Shown: positions 27,686 through 36,148 of the stretch, in pieces
How positions within the stretch are numbered: position 1 is the stretch's first letter
Layout of the letters: the number at the start of each line of letters is the position of its first letter
Origin: an uncultured Roseburia sp.
Lineage (GTDB): Bacteria > Bacillota > Clostridia > Lachnospirales > Lachnospiraceae
Assembly: GCA_900542495.1 (NCBI GenBank)
Contig: UQNW01000003.1
Coordinates: 62,001 to 126,000, forward strand
Reading direction: 5' to 3'
DNA length: 64,000 bases
The notes under the pieces: generated by a model
What the model saw: only the letters and a program-made list of their open reading frames with translations
The model's database searches: none
What the model was told of the DNA's origin: nothing
Program-made: the position numbers and the translations under genes

Positions 27686-28618
27686 CTAAAAATTAATCCG
27701 TTCCTCTTCGATAACTAATGGTCGATTCATAACTCTTTGATTAATACTTAAAACATATTCTCCAATAAAACCAAGGAAAAATAGTTGTACCGAACCCAAG
27801 AAAAACATTCCAATTAAGACAGGTGCCATTCCAGCAGCAAACGTATCCCATAGAACAAGTTTCATTATAAGATAAATCAAACCAATCACTGCACTGATTG
27901 CTCCACATCCCATTCCAAGAAATGTTGCCATTCTCAAGCCAATCTTTGTATAAGAAGTGAAGCTAAGCATTGCAGCATCATATAAACGCAAGAAATTATT
28001 ATGTGTCTTTCCTGCTCTTCTTTCCGGCTGTTCATAAGGAATTTCTTTCCTCTTGTATCCAAGTTCTGCCACAATCCCCCGCAGGAATGGAGTTGGATCT
28101 TTTAAATCTCTTAATACTTGTATAAAATCTTTGTCGTAAAGACCTGAACCCGTAAAATGCTCAATCTGTTCAACATCTGAAAATCTCTTAATCATTTTGT
28201 AATACAAACTACGCAAATGATACATAATTGGATTTTCTTTACTACTTGTCTTAATTCCGATAACGATTTTATATCCCTGTTCCCACGCTTCAAGATACTG
28301 TGGAATCAATTCTACAGGATCTTGGAAATCACATACCATACTAATTGTACAATCTCCTGTTGTCTGTAACATTCCATAATAAGGTGAGTTGAACTGTCCG
28401 AAATTCTTTGCATTAAAAATAGCTTTTATATGCTCGTTATTTTTACAAATTTCTCTCAAAATAGGTCTTGTCTGATCCGATGAATCATTATCGATAAATA
28501 ATAATTCATAATCATACTGTGCCAACTGATTCTCAAATAAATCAACAATTGCCTCGCTCATCGGTCTTACATTTTCCTGTTCATTATAGCAAGGAATTAA
28601 TATACTAACTTTTTTCAT
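27686..28618 (-). CDS. GtrB/DPM1-like polyprenyl-phosphate glycosyltransferase
   Basis: 310 residues. The GT2 domain has SILIPCYNEQENV, FIDNDSSDQT and CDFQDPVELIP. Two C-terminal transmembrane helices (about 230-290) follow, with the ending GEYVLSINQRVMNRPLV. This is the layout of enzymes that load a sugar on undecaprenyl phosphate for extracytoplasmic transfer. Compared with the other two such genes (11546, 50779), the DxD region reads CDFQDP instead of DADMQDP, with the first aspartate replaced by cysteine, so the donor may differ. It is followed by an acyltransferase and a GT87-like GT-C enzyme in the same operon. AAAGGTAG precedes ATG. Confidence 0.86.
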   Translation of the reverse strand: MKKVSILIPCYNEQENVRPMSEAIVDLFENQLAQYDYELLFIDNDSSDQTRPILREICKNNEHIKAIFNAKNFGQFNSPYYGMLQTTGDCTISMVCDFQDPVELIPQYLEAWEQGYKIVIGIKTSSKENPIMYHLRSLYYKMIKRFSDVEQIEHFTGSGLYDKDFIQVLRDLKDPTPFLRGIVAELGYKRKEIPYEQPERRAGKTHNNFLRLYDAAMLSFTSYTKIGLRMATFLGMGCGAISAVIGLIYLIMKLVLWDTFAAGMAPVLIGMFFLGSVQLFFLGFIGEYVLSINQRVMNRPLVIEEERINF

Positions 28619-28622
28619 AATA

Positions 28623-29540
28623 TTATCTACCTTTATACCATTCTATTGTCTCTTTTATTCCTTCTTCAAAAGAATATTGCGGTATAAAACCTGTATCGTT
28701 TGTCAAATCAGAAATATCTGCACACAAATGCATCACCTGTTTGGGAGCATATGCAATTTCACCAAAACCTAACGGCAGCTCTGTTGAAATTGAATCTCTA
28801 AGAACCTTAACATACTCTGCCAAACATCTTGTTTTTCCACTTCCTATGCAATAAACTTTTCCAGATACTCCTTTTTCTCCTAAAAGATACATCGCATAAC
28901 CTGCATCCTTAGAATATAAATAATCCCATTGTTGCTCGCCTTTTGTAAGTGCAGGTTTTTCACCTCTTAGTAATTTTCCAATAGAAGACATAATCATTGT
29001 GTTCTCACCATCATATGGTCCATATATGCTCAATATTCTTGTCCATATATGTTCTATTTGCTTCTGCTCACACAATATTCGACTCATTTGCCCTGCACAC
29101 AATTTTGCTATACCATATCCATTTTCCGGGAATACTGGTGTTGATGCACTCAATACTCCTTCAACTCTTCCATATTCAGCCTGTGAACCAGCACCTACAA
29201 ATTTCTTACATCCGATTCTTGACGCAAGTTCTACCGCATCCAATGTATATTGTATATTCTGGAGTTGTCCTTGCATGTTATTTCTTGAATTTCCAAAGGT
29301 TCCATCCCATCCAAGATGATAAAAAACATCATAATTCTTACCATCCAAATAATTTGGAACTTTATCTAGTTCATTCAAATTCAATTTCAATTTTGTAACC
29401 AATGGATGCGTTGGAATATTATCAGTTCTTTTCGAATCTGGTCTTACAATTGCCAAGACCTCTATTCCATTACTTATCAAATGCTCTATTAAAGCTGTTC
29501 CTATTGAACCTGTAGGTCCGGTTATCACAGCACTTTTCAT
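28623..29540 (-). CDS. NAD(P)-dependent nucleotide-sugar epimerase/reductase (CDP-sugar)
   Basis: 305 residues, extended SDR family. The Rossmann motif is GPTGSIG at residues 8-14. SQAEYG and the YGIAK catalytic Tyr-Lys pair are present, and LSIYGPYDGENTM follows in the substrate part. The gene lies directly after the thiamine-diphosphate enzyme in a CDP-3,6-dideoxyhexose set. By comparison with RfbJ (abequose) or YerF (yersiniose A), a reductase acting on the keto group of the CDP sugar is the most likely role. Epimerase activity cannot be excluded. GGGAGAAG precedes ATG; the downstream GtrB-like gene starts four bases after its stop. Confidence 0.8.
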   Translation of the reverse strand: MKSAVITGPTGSIGTALIEHLISNGIEVLAIVRPDSKRTDNIPTHPLVTKLKLNLNELDKVPNYLDGKNYDVFYHLGWDGTFGNSRNNMQGQLQNIQYTLDAVELASRIGCKKFVGAGSQAEYGRVEGVLSASTPVFPENGYGIAKLCAGQMSRILCEQKQIEHIWTRILSIYGPYDGENTMIMSSIGKLLRGEKPALTKGEQQWDYLYSKDAGYAMYLLGEKGVSGKVYCIGSGKTRCLAEYVKVLRDSISTELPLGFGEIAYAPKQVMHLCADISDLTNDTGFIPQYSFEEGIKETIEWYKGR

Positions 29541-29561
29541 ATGTACTTCTCCCTTAAAAGA

Positions 29562-31382
29562 TTATTCTTCTTTTATCATTGTAGCTTCTGATTTAATCTT
29601 CTCAAATTCCTCTCTGTCTAAAAAAGGAGCCATATCATCAAGTGATGGTGATGTAATTCTTCCATCCGGAAGCACCTTTGATGATGACTTTGGAGCAAAA
29701 TTCTGACTTGGATCTACTATCGCTTCACAAATACATGCTCCTTCGCAATTAAGTGCCTCTTCTAACACCTGACTGCAGCTTTCTTCATTATCTAAAACGT
29801 AATACTTCATTCCAAATGCCTGTGCTAAAATTTTAAAATCTGGAAATCCCACTCCGCTATTTCCATCTATACCTATAAACGGTGGTTGGAATAAGTTTGT
29901 CTGAGTCTGTCTGATTGAGTGATATCCATTATTATTTAAAAGTATTATTTTAATATTTAAGTTATTTTGCACAATTGTTGCAAGTTCTTGCACATTCATC
30001 ATAATGCTTCCATCACCATCAATGCAAATTGTTCTTCTGGAATTATCGGAAACCGCAACACCTAATGCAGCCGGAAGACCATACCCCATTGCAGCACAAC
30101 CTGAATTAGTAAACATTCTCTGCCCCTGTTTAATCTTGCCTGCCTGGAAAGTTATAACGCATGCACTACCATTTCCGCAAATAATCCGATCATTATTATT
30201 TAAATGTTCAAACAGCTTATCCATAAAGATATATGGATTAATTACACCGCCATCGTTTCTATGGTATTCTTTACAAGCTGCCGGATACTCTTTCACAAGA
30301 TTCTGACACCATACCAACCATTTCTTATGCTTTGTTTCTGCATTATAGCCAGAATCCAACATCTTAGATATTAAATCCTTTACATCCGCATTTACTGGCA
30401 TATCTGGACGAATTGTTGGTTTTACAAGTTCTCTTGGGTCGATATCTACAATAATTTTATATGCATTCTTTGCAAAATCATAATGATTATATCCAATCAT
30501 TCTAATATTCAGTCTGCAACCTAAACTCAAAAGCAAATCACAATTTTGAATTGCAAAATTTCCTGGTCTGGTGCCAACTGTTCCCGGCATTCCTGCAAAG
30601 TATGGACTGTCTGCTGCCAATACATCATTTGCATTCCAAGCAGTTACCACTGGAATCTGTAATTTGTCTAATAATTTAAGTAAAAGTTCTTCTGCCCCAC
30701 CTAAACGAATTCCTGTACCAACTAAAATTAATGGTGCTTTTGCTTTTTTGATTTTTTCCAAAATAGTATCTACCACTTCAAGTTTAACTTCTGGCACTTG
30801 CCATGGTTTTTCCTCTGCAGGGTTAAAATGAATTAACTCTTCAGTTTCGATTATTGCTCCCTGAACATCAAGTGGTACATCAATCCATACTGGACCACCT
30901 CTTCCATTTAATGCGAGATAAAGTGCCTTCTCCATATGATAAGCAACCTCTTTTGGATTAGTCAGCATTACTGCATACTTCGTCATATTAGATACAGAAT
31001 TAATTATGTCAAACTCCTGATCTCCCAATTGTCTAAGTCCAAGTTCCTGGCATGACCATGTTGTTGTTTCTCTTTTTACCTGACCTGAAATTACAAACAT
31101 TGGGATAGAATCTAACCATCCTCCCATTACGCCCGTAATTGCATTCGTTCCACCTGGTCCACTAGTAACACATACAGCTGCAAGTTTTCCGGTCATTCTC
31201 GTATAGCCTTCTGCTGCAATCGAACACGCCTGTTCATGATGGTTAAACACACAATGCATTCCTTCCTGATGACCAATTGCATCATCCAAATGCATTGCTC
31301 CTCCTCCAGTTACCATGAAACAATCTGTAATTCCATTATCTACCAAAAACTGTGATATGAATTTAGCTACCTTAATCTTCAT
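29562..31382 (-). CDS. Thiamine-diphosphate-dependent enzyme (acetolactate-synthase/YerE-like)
   Basis: 606 residues with all three domains of the acetohydroxyacid synthase fold. In the pyrimidine domain E50 in NHHEQACSIAAEG activates the cofactor. The central domain (~190-330) includes LVGTGIRLGGAEEL. In the diphosphate domain GDG (456-458) begins the metal/diphosphate motif ending in NNNGYHS. The C-terminal phrase SLDDMAPFL is typical of copies found in polysaccharide loci. In yersiniose A synthesis, YerE, a TPP/flavin enzyme of this family, adds a two-carbon unit from pyruvate to C4 of CDP-3,6-dideoxy-4-keto-glucose. With rfbFGH upstream, the same kind of chain branching is the best reading here. 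Confidence 0.85.
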   Translation of the reverse strand: MKIKVAKFISQFLVDNGITDCFMVTGGGAMHLDDAIGHQEGMHCVFNHHEQACSIAAEGYTRMTGKLAAVCVTSGPGGTNAITGVMGGWLDSIPMFVISGQVKRETTTWSCQELGLRQLGDQEFDIINSVSNMTKYAVMLTNPKEVAYHMEKALYLALNGRGGPVWIDVPLDVQGAIIETEELIHFNPAEEKPWQVPEVKLEVVDTILEKIKKAKAPLILVGTGIRLGGAEELLLKLLDKLQIPVVTAWNANDVLAADSPYFAGMPGTVGTRPGNFAIQNCDLLLSLGCRLNIRMIGYNHYDFAKNAYKIIVDIDPRELVKPTIRPDMPVNADVKDLISKMLDSGYNAETKHKKWLVWCQNLVKEYPAACKEYHRNDGGVINPYIFMDKLFEHLNNNDRIICGNGSACVITFQAGKIKQGQRMFTNSGCAAMGYGLPAALGVAVSDNSRRTICIDGDGSIMMNVQELATIVQNNLNIKIILLNNNGYHSIRQTQTNLFQPPFIGIDGNSGVGFPDFKILAQAFGMKYYVLDNEESCSQVLEEALNCEGACICEAIVDPSQNFAPKSSSKVLPDGRITSPSLDDMAPFLDREEFEKIKSEATMIKEE

Positions 31383-31385
31383 ATT

Positions 31386-32048
31386 TTACTTATCTCCTAC
31401 TAAAAGTGAAACTAACTCCTGTGTGCTATCTGCACTTCCAACATTTTTATACTTACAAATATCTTCTTTTTTGCTGAAACCAAAGCCATAAGTTACACCT
31501 ATAAATTGTGTTCCTATTTCTTGTGCTCCTATTGCATCATTGTCACTATCCCCGATCATAATTGCATTGGAAAAATCTTTCACGCCACAATCTTTCAACG
31601 CAAGTTCTATGATATCTCTCTTTTTTAGCTTATTTTCGTGATCTGCTCCATAAATAATATCTGTATATTTATCAAAACCAAAGTGATGCATAATCTTTGT
31701 AGCATAATCCTGTCGTTTATATGTTGCAATTGCAACTTTTTTACCTTCTTTTATTAATGCCTCAAAAACACTATATATTCCTTCATATGGCACTGCCTTT
31801 AAAAGATCAACATCTTTGTATTGATTTCTAAATGTAGTAGCCAACTCTTGTAATATATCTCCTTTGAGTCCATATACTTTTGAAAAGGAATTCTGAATCG
31901 GAGGACCTATAAAAGTTTTTAGTACTTCTTCGTCTACCTCTGGAAGATTATGTTCTTTTATTGTATATTTCACTGATGCCAACACACCTTCTGATGTGTC
32001 AAGTAATGTGCCATCTACATCAAATACAACCACATCAAAATGCTGCAC
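31386..32048 (-). CDS. HAD-family hydrolase (phosphoglycolate phosphatase-like)
   Basis: 220 residues. VVFDVDGTLLDTSEG is motif I with the nucleophile aspartate, IATYKRQ holds the motif II/III threonine-lysine region, and MIGDSDNDAIGA is motif IV. A helical cap lies between residues ~16 and 85. The start is GTG 32048, overlapping the upstream aldolase gene by 14 bases, with GGAGG about nine bases before it. No alternative ATG exists near the N-terminus. The stop lies three bases before the thiamine enzyme's ATG, so aldolase, phosphatase and TPP enzyme are tightly linked. A role in dephosphorylating a sugar or keto-acid precursor is inferred. Confidence 0.82.
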   Translation of the reverse strand: MQHFDVVVFDVDGTLLDTSEGVLASVKYTIKEHNLPEVDEEVLKTFIGPPIQNSFSKVYGLKGDILQELATTFRNQYKDVDLLKAVPYEGIYSVFEALIKEGKKVAIATYKRQDYATKIMHHFGFDKYTDIIYGADHENKLKKRDIIELALKDCGVKDFSNAIMIGDSDNDAIGAQEIGTQFIGVTYGFGFSKKEDICKYKNVGSADSTQELVSLLVGDK

Positions 32049-33666
32049 TGTTTACATCCTCCACTTGATCATATAATGAAAATGTCAAAAAATTAATATT
32101 CATCGTTCTACGATACTCATAAATCGATTCCCTCATATGCCGATTTAAATTCAAAGCTTCCTTTTTAACAAAATAGTATTCCATCTCTGGGTTTAAATAA
32201 TTATCTTCTTTTTCTGAGTACCCATCAAAACCAGCACATGTCACACCTGCAATACCAATTTCATCTAACAATTTTATCATCATTAAGAATGAACTATCTT
32301 TAATTGTTTGATTGCTTTGAAGAAGTGGTGCCCGATTAATATGATATTCAAATTCACCATTTCTACATTCTACGTTTGATGTTGCAATAATAGTAACATT
32401 TTTGTTTTTTTCTTTTTCCATAATGGTTACTAACTGCCGATATCTTTTAACATTAGTCACAAATACACTATCTACATCAATCGATTCCGGTATATAATTT
32501 ATTGAAATCACATATGGATTTTCTTCTTTTATATACTTTGCAATTTTTTCTGACTGTAAACCAATATTTTTCCCAGGTCCTACAAGTAGTATAGAACGAC
32601 TATTCAATACTCTCTTTAGTTTTTGTTTATCAACTTCATCACAACAATTCGTTGACATATAAGATGTATATAATTCATCTGCACTTTTTTTATCATATAA
32701 TAACTTTTTCGGAATCGGTTCAATTTCTGATAAAATGTCATTCAGTTTAGAAATAGACAGGTTTTCTTTTTCCTCATAATATGACAGATAACTCGGATGA
32801 CATTTATTCAATGCACACAAATAAAAGAACATCTTATATCCCCAAGGAGACTTTTCAAAAAAATCCATTATGCTTTCTTCAACAGACTCTAGCATTGCAT
32901 TAATCTGATAGTTTTTATTAAAATCTTCATTTAACGACATTGCAAGAAGCTCGATTGGTGCATTTCCGGCACTTTTTCCCATACCAAATAACGTTCCATC
33001 TACAACAATATCATGCTTTTTATTTGGTTTGCTAATAAATGCAAGTGCGTTAGCATACGCTAACTGAAAATTGTTATGTGCATGAAATCCTATTTGCACT
33101 TCTGGGCATACATATTCATCCAGTATTTCATAATACTCTAGCAACGTATTTGGTTTCAATAATCCGTATGTGTCCACCATTGAGACAGCATATGGCTTAA
33201 CATCATTTACAAGTTCAATTAATTCTAACATTGACTCTTTTGTGTATGTTGTTACTGAAACAAGCTGTGCAAATACCTTATATCCCAATTTTTTAATCTG
33301 CCGGCAATATTCCATTGCTTCTTTCATAAGATGCTCTTTAAAAATAACTCTAATACCATCTAAAAAGCTATCACAACAAGGTTGTATATTCGATATATCA
33401 CATGTTCCATAATCTATCATACCTACAACCATTACTTTTTTGTGTTCAACGTCTTTCCATATTTTCTCAGCACACGCTGTATTAGGCATAATGCTCCTGT
33501 CAATATCAAAAGGTCTTCTGTCATCCAAAAATCCAATCTCGATAATATCAACATTTGCATCCACTAATCTTTCAAATATTCCAACTAAATTATCATGACC
33601 AAATTTCCAGTCATTTACATATCCGCCATCACGTAATGTACAATCCAAAAGTCTGATGTCTCTCAT
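32035..33666 (-). CDS. HMGL/DmpG-type aldolase with extra C-terminal domain
   Basis: 543 residues. Residues 1-~300 are a pyruvate-carboxyltransferase/HMGL-like TIM barrel: LLDCTLRDGGYVND carries the metal aspartate and the catalytic arginine, and HAHNN (H195, H197) gives the other metal ligands; DGTLFGMGKSAGN follows. DmpG-type members cleave or form 4-hydroxy-2-oxo acids using pyruvate. Residues ~325-520 form a second domain (LLVGPGKNIG, then VFVTNVKRYRQL) that I cannot name with certainty. In this operon it could supply an unusual 2-keto acid or aldehyde to the TPP enzyme next but one. GGAAGGAAAC precedes ATG. Confidence 0.78.
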   Translation of the reverse strand: MRDIRLLDCTLRDGGYVNDWKFGHDNLVGIFERLVDANVDIIEIGFLDDRRPFDIDRSIMPNTACAEKIWKDVEHKKVMVVGMIDYGTCDISNIQPCCDSFLDGIRVIFKEHLMKEAMEYCRQIKKLGYKVFAQLVSVTTYTKESMLELIELVNDVKPYAVSMVDTYGLLKPNTLLEYYEILDEYVCPEVQIGFHAHNNFQLAYANALAFISKPNKKHDIVVDGTLFGMGKSAGNAPIELLAMSLNEDFNKNYQINAMLESVEESIMDFFEKSPWGYKMFFYLCALNKCHPSYLSYYEEKENLSISKLNDILSEIEPIPKKLLYDKKSADELYTSYMSTNCCDEVDKQKLKRVLNSRSILLVGPGKNIGLQSEKIAKYIKEENPYVISINYIPESIDVDSVFVTNVKRYRQLVTIMEKEKNKNVTIIATSNVECRNGEFEYHINRAPLLQSNQTIKDSSFLMMIKLLDEIGIAGVTCAGFDGYSEKEDNYLNPEMEYYFVKKEALNLNRHMRESIYEYRRTMNINFLTFSLYDQVEDVNSAAF

Positions 33667-33693
33667 TTTTGTTTCCTTCCAATCCTTAGCCTT

Positions 33694-35043
33694 TTACTGA
33701 TTAACTGCTTCCTTTATTACCTTAGCCATATAATCAATTTTTTCATCTGTCATTCCCGGATATACTCCAACCCAGAATGTATGAGACATGATAAAGTCAG
33801 TATTTTTTAACTCACCAACAACTCTATATGCATCTGTTCCACGAATCTGGTCAAAGCATGGATGTTTTATTAAGTTGCCACTAAAAAGGAGTCTTGTCTG
33901 AACATTATGCTCTTCGATATACTTTGTAACCTTATTTCTATCCAGTCCACTTTCTTCCCTGACACTTATAAGGAAACCAAACCATGATGGTTCAGAATTT
34001 TCTGCTGGTTCCGGTAAAATAATCTTATCAGATACTTCTTCAAGATTTTTTCTTAATCTATCCCAATTATGTCTACGTCTTTCAATAAAAGAAGGAAATT
34101 TCTTTAACTGTTCGCATCCAACAGCGGCCTGCATGTCTGTAACCTTAAGGTTGTATCCAAAATGACTATATACATATTTATGATCATATCCTACTGGAAG
34201 TTCTCCGTACTGACCATCAAATCTGTGTTTGCAGAAATTATCCTGTCCTGAAGGACAAATGCAATCTCTTCCCCAGTCCCTAAAAGAAAGAATTAATCTG
34301 TGAAGTTCTGGATTATTTGTATATACACAACCGCCTTCTCCCATTGTCATATGATGTGGTGGATAGAATGAACTAGTTCCTATATCTCCCCATGTTCCTG
34401 AGAATCTTGTCTCACCATCAATTGTATACTTAGTTCCGAGAGCATCACAGTTATCTTCTACCAGCCATAAATTATGTTTATTACAGAACTCTCGGACATG
34501 TTTCAGATCAAATGGATTACCAAGTGTATGAGCAATCATTACCGCTTTTGTCTTTGGACTGAGTGCCGCTTCAAGCTGTGCAACATCGATATTATACTGT
34601 GGGACAGTCACATCAACAAACACCGGTACTGCACCGTATTGGATAGCCGGTGTCACTGTTGTTGGGAATCCACAAGCTACCGTAATCACTTCATCTCCCT
34701 TTTTAATCTGTCTGTCACCGAGTTCTGGTGCAGTAAGAGCCATAAATGCAATAAGGTTTGCTGATGAACCGGAATTAACTAAATGTGCATACTTAGCACC
34801 GATCCAATTAGCAAATTCTTTTTCAAACTGATCTGAAAATCTTCCTGTTGTGAGCCAAAAATCAAGTGTAGCATCCGTAAGAGCCATCATTTCTTTTTCA
34901 TCATACACACGCGAAGCATATGAAATTCTGTCTCCCGGTGTAAACTCTTTATCCTGCTCAGGTTTCTTAAAATCGTTATAATATTCTGCAACAAGTGCTT
35001 TAATCTGTTCTCTTGCTTCTGATTCGTTATTCCAATTAGACAT
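33694..35043 (-). CDS. rfbH: CDP-6-deoxy-4-keto-glucose 3-dehydratase (RfbH)
   Basis: 449 residues, the standard length. This is the PMP- and [2Fe-2S]-dependent dehydratase that removes the C3 hydroxyl from CDP-4-keto-6-deoxyglucose. The diagnostic feature is visible: in SFYPPHHMTMGEGG a histidine (H230) replaces the lysine of ordinary aminotransferases. The cluster cysteines are the CIC pair, a further cysteine seven residues on, and one upstream in DNCDALG. The family needs a separate flavin/iron-sulfur reductase (RfbI/AscD type), which I do not find in the window. AGGAG precedes ATG. The gene follows rfbG by 23 bases. Confidence 0.95.
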   Translation of the reverse strand: MSNWNNESEAREQIKALVAEYYNDFKKPEQDKEFTPGDRISYASRVYDEKEMMALTDATLDFWLTTGRFSDQFEKEFANWIGAKYAHLVNSGSSANLIAFMALTAPELGDRQIKKGDEVITVACGFPTTVTPAIQYGAVPVFVDVTVPQYNIDVAQLEAALSPKTKAVMIAHTLGNPFDLKHVREFCNKHNLWLVEDNCDALGTKYTIDGETRFSGTWGDIGTSSFYPPHHMTMGEGGCVYTNNPELHRLILSFRDWGRDCICPSGQDNFCKHRFDGQYGELPVGYDHKYVYSHFGYNLKVTDMQAAVGCEQLKKFPSFIERRRHNWDRLRKNLEEVSDKIILPEPAENSEPSWFGFLISVREESGLDRNKVTKYIEEHNVQTRLLFSGNLIKHPCFDQIRGTDAYRVVGELKNTDFIMSHTFWVGVYPGMTDEKIDYMAKVIKEAVNQ

Positions 35044-35066
35044 CTCAATCTCCTAATCTTTATTAT

Positions 35067-36146
35067 TTAGTATTCTTCAAAAAATTCTTTTATCTGCTCA
35101 TCCATGCATTTAGGAATATCTTCATCTCTAAAATATACCTTAGACCATTCCACAGTCTTTTCAACAGCCTCTTCTACTCCCCATCTTGGTTTCCATCCAA
35201 ACACTCTCTTAATCTTAGAGCAATCCAGTTTGAGAAAGTTAGCCTCATGCGGTGCATTAGCTTCAGCTTTGTTCACCCACTTTACACAGTTTTCATTTTG
35301 TTCGTTTTCATTCCATTTCTCGCAGAACAGATCAACAAGCTGTCCGGTAGTAATGCAATCTCTGTCATCTGGTCCGACATTATAAAATCCAGCCAGTGCC
35401 TTATCCTCGTACTGCGCTTTCATAATCATCAGATATATTTTCAATGGTTCAAGAACATGCTGATATGGTCTTGTTGAATGCGGATTTCTCACAATAATAT
35501 CTTCTCTTTTTTCTGCTGCCCTTACGCAATCAGGAATAATTCTATCATTGGCGAAATCTCCCCCACCAATAACATTACCAGCCCTTGCAGTAGATACCGC
35601 AACATCCATATCACAATAAAACGAGTTAATGTAGCTGTGTGTTACCAACTCTGAGCATGATTTACTATTAGAATAAGGATCATAACCATCTAATGGTTCA
35701 TTCTCACGATATCCCCATTCCCACTCATTATTCTTATAAACTTTATCAGTAGTAACATTTAAAAATGATTTCACACAAGGATTTAATCTGACTGCCTCAC
35801 AAATATTAACTGTTCCCATCACATTTGTCTCGTATGTATACACAGGATTCTTATAAGAATCTCGTACTATTGGCTGTGCCGCAAGATGAATGACGATTTC
35901 TGGCTGTTTTTCTTCAAATACCTCTAACAAATGTTCTCTGTCTCTTATATCTCCAATTACAGACTTCATCCGATTTTCAACATCTGCTAATCCGAATAAA
36001 TTTGGATTAGTTGGTGCTTCTAATGAATATCCTGTCACATCAGCTCCGGCCTGTACCAATATTCTACTCAACCAAGCTCCTTTGAATCCCGTGTATCCTG
36101 TTACGAGAACTTTTTTATCTTTATAAAACTCTAATAGTTCACTCAT
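35067..36146 (-). CDS. rfbG: CDP-glucose 4,6-dehydratase (RfbG)
   Basis: 359 residues from ATG 36146, the usual family length; two earlier in-frame ATGs lie inside rfbF and are less likely. GGGAAG stands nine bases before the chosen start, which lies two bases after the rfbF stop. It is an extended SDR: VTGYTGFKGAWLS is the NAD-binding motif, and DPYSNSKSCSE holds the catalytic Tyr-x3-Lys pair. It converts CDP-glucose to CDP-4-keto-6-deoxyglucose, the substrate of RfbH. FNVGPDDRDCITT near the C-terminus is typical of the family. Confidence 0.95.
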   Translation of the reverse strand: MSELLEFYKDKKVLVTGYTGFKGAWLSRILVQAGADVTGYSLEAPTNPNLFGLADVENRMKSVIGDIRDREHLLEVFEEKQPEIVIHLAAQPIVRDSYKNPVYTYETNVMGTVNICEAVRLNPCVKSFLNVTTDKVYKNNEWEWGYRENEPLDGYDPYSNSKSCSELVTHSYINSFYCDMDVAVSTARAGNVIGGGDFANDRIIPDCVRAAEKREDIIVRNPHSTRPYQHVLEPLKIYLMIMKAQYEDKALAGFYNVGPDDRDCITTGQLVDLFCEKWNENEQNENCVKWVNKAEANAPHEANFLKLDCSKIKRVFGWKPRWGVEEAVEKTVEWSKVYFRDEDIPKCMDEQIKEFFEEY

Positions 36147-36148
36147 AA

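Noticed and set aside
29562..31382. Housekeeping acetolactate synthase (IlvB)
   Set aside because: No IlvN regulatory subunit or other branched-chain amino acid gene is near, and it is tightly coupled to CDP-sugar genes.
33694..35043. Ordinary DegT/DnrJ aminotransferase
   Set aside because: The catalytic lysine is replaced by histidine and iron-sulfur cysteines are present, which defines RfbH dehydratases.
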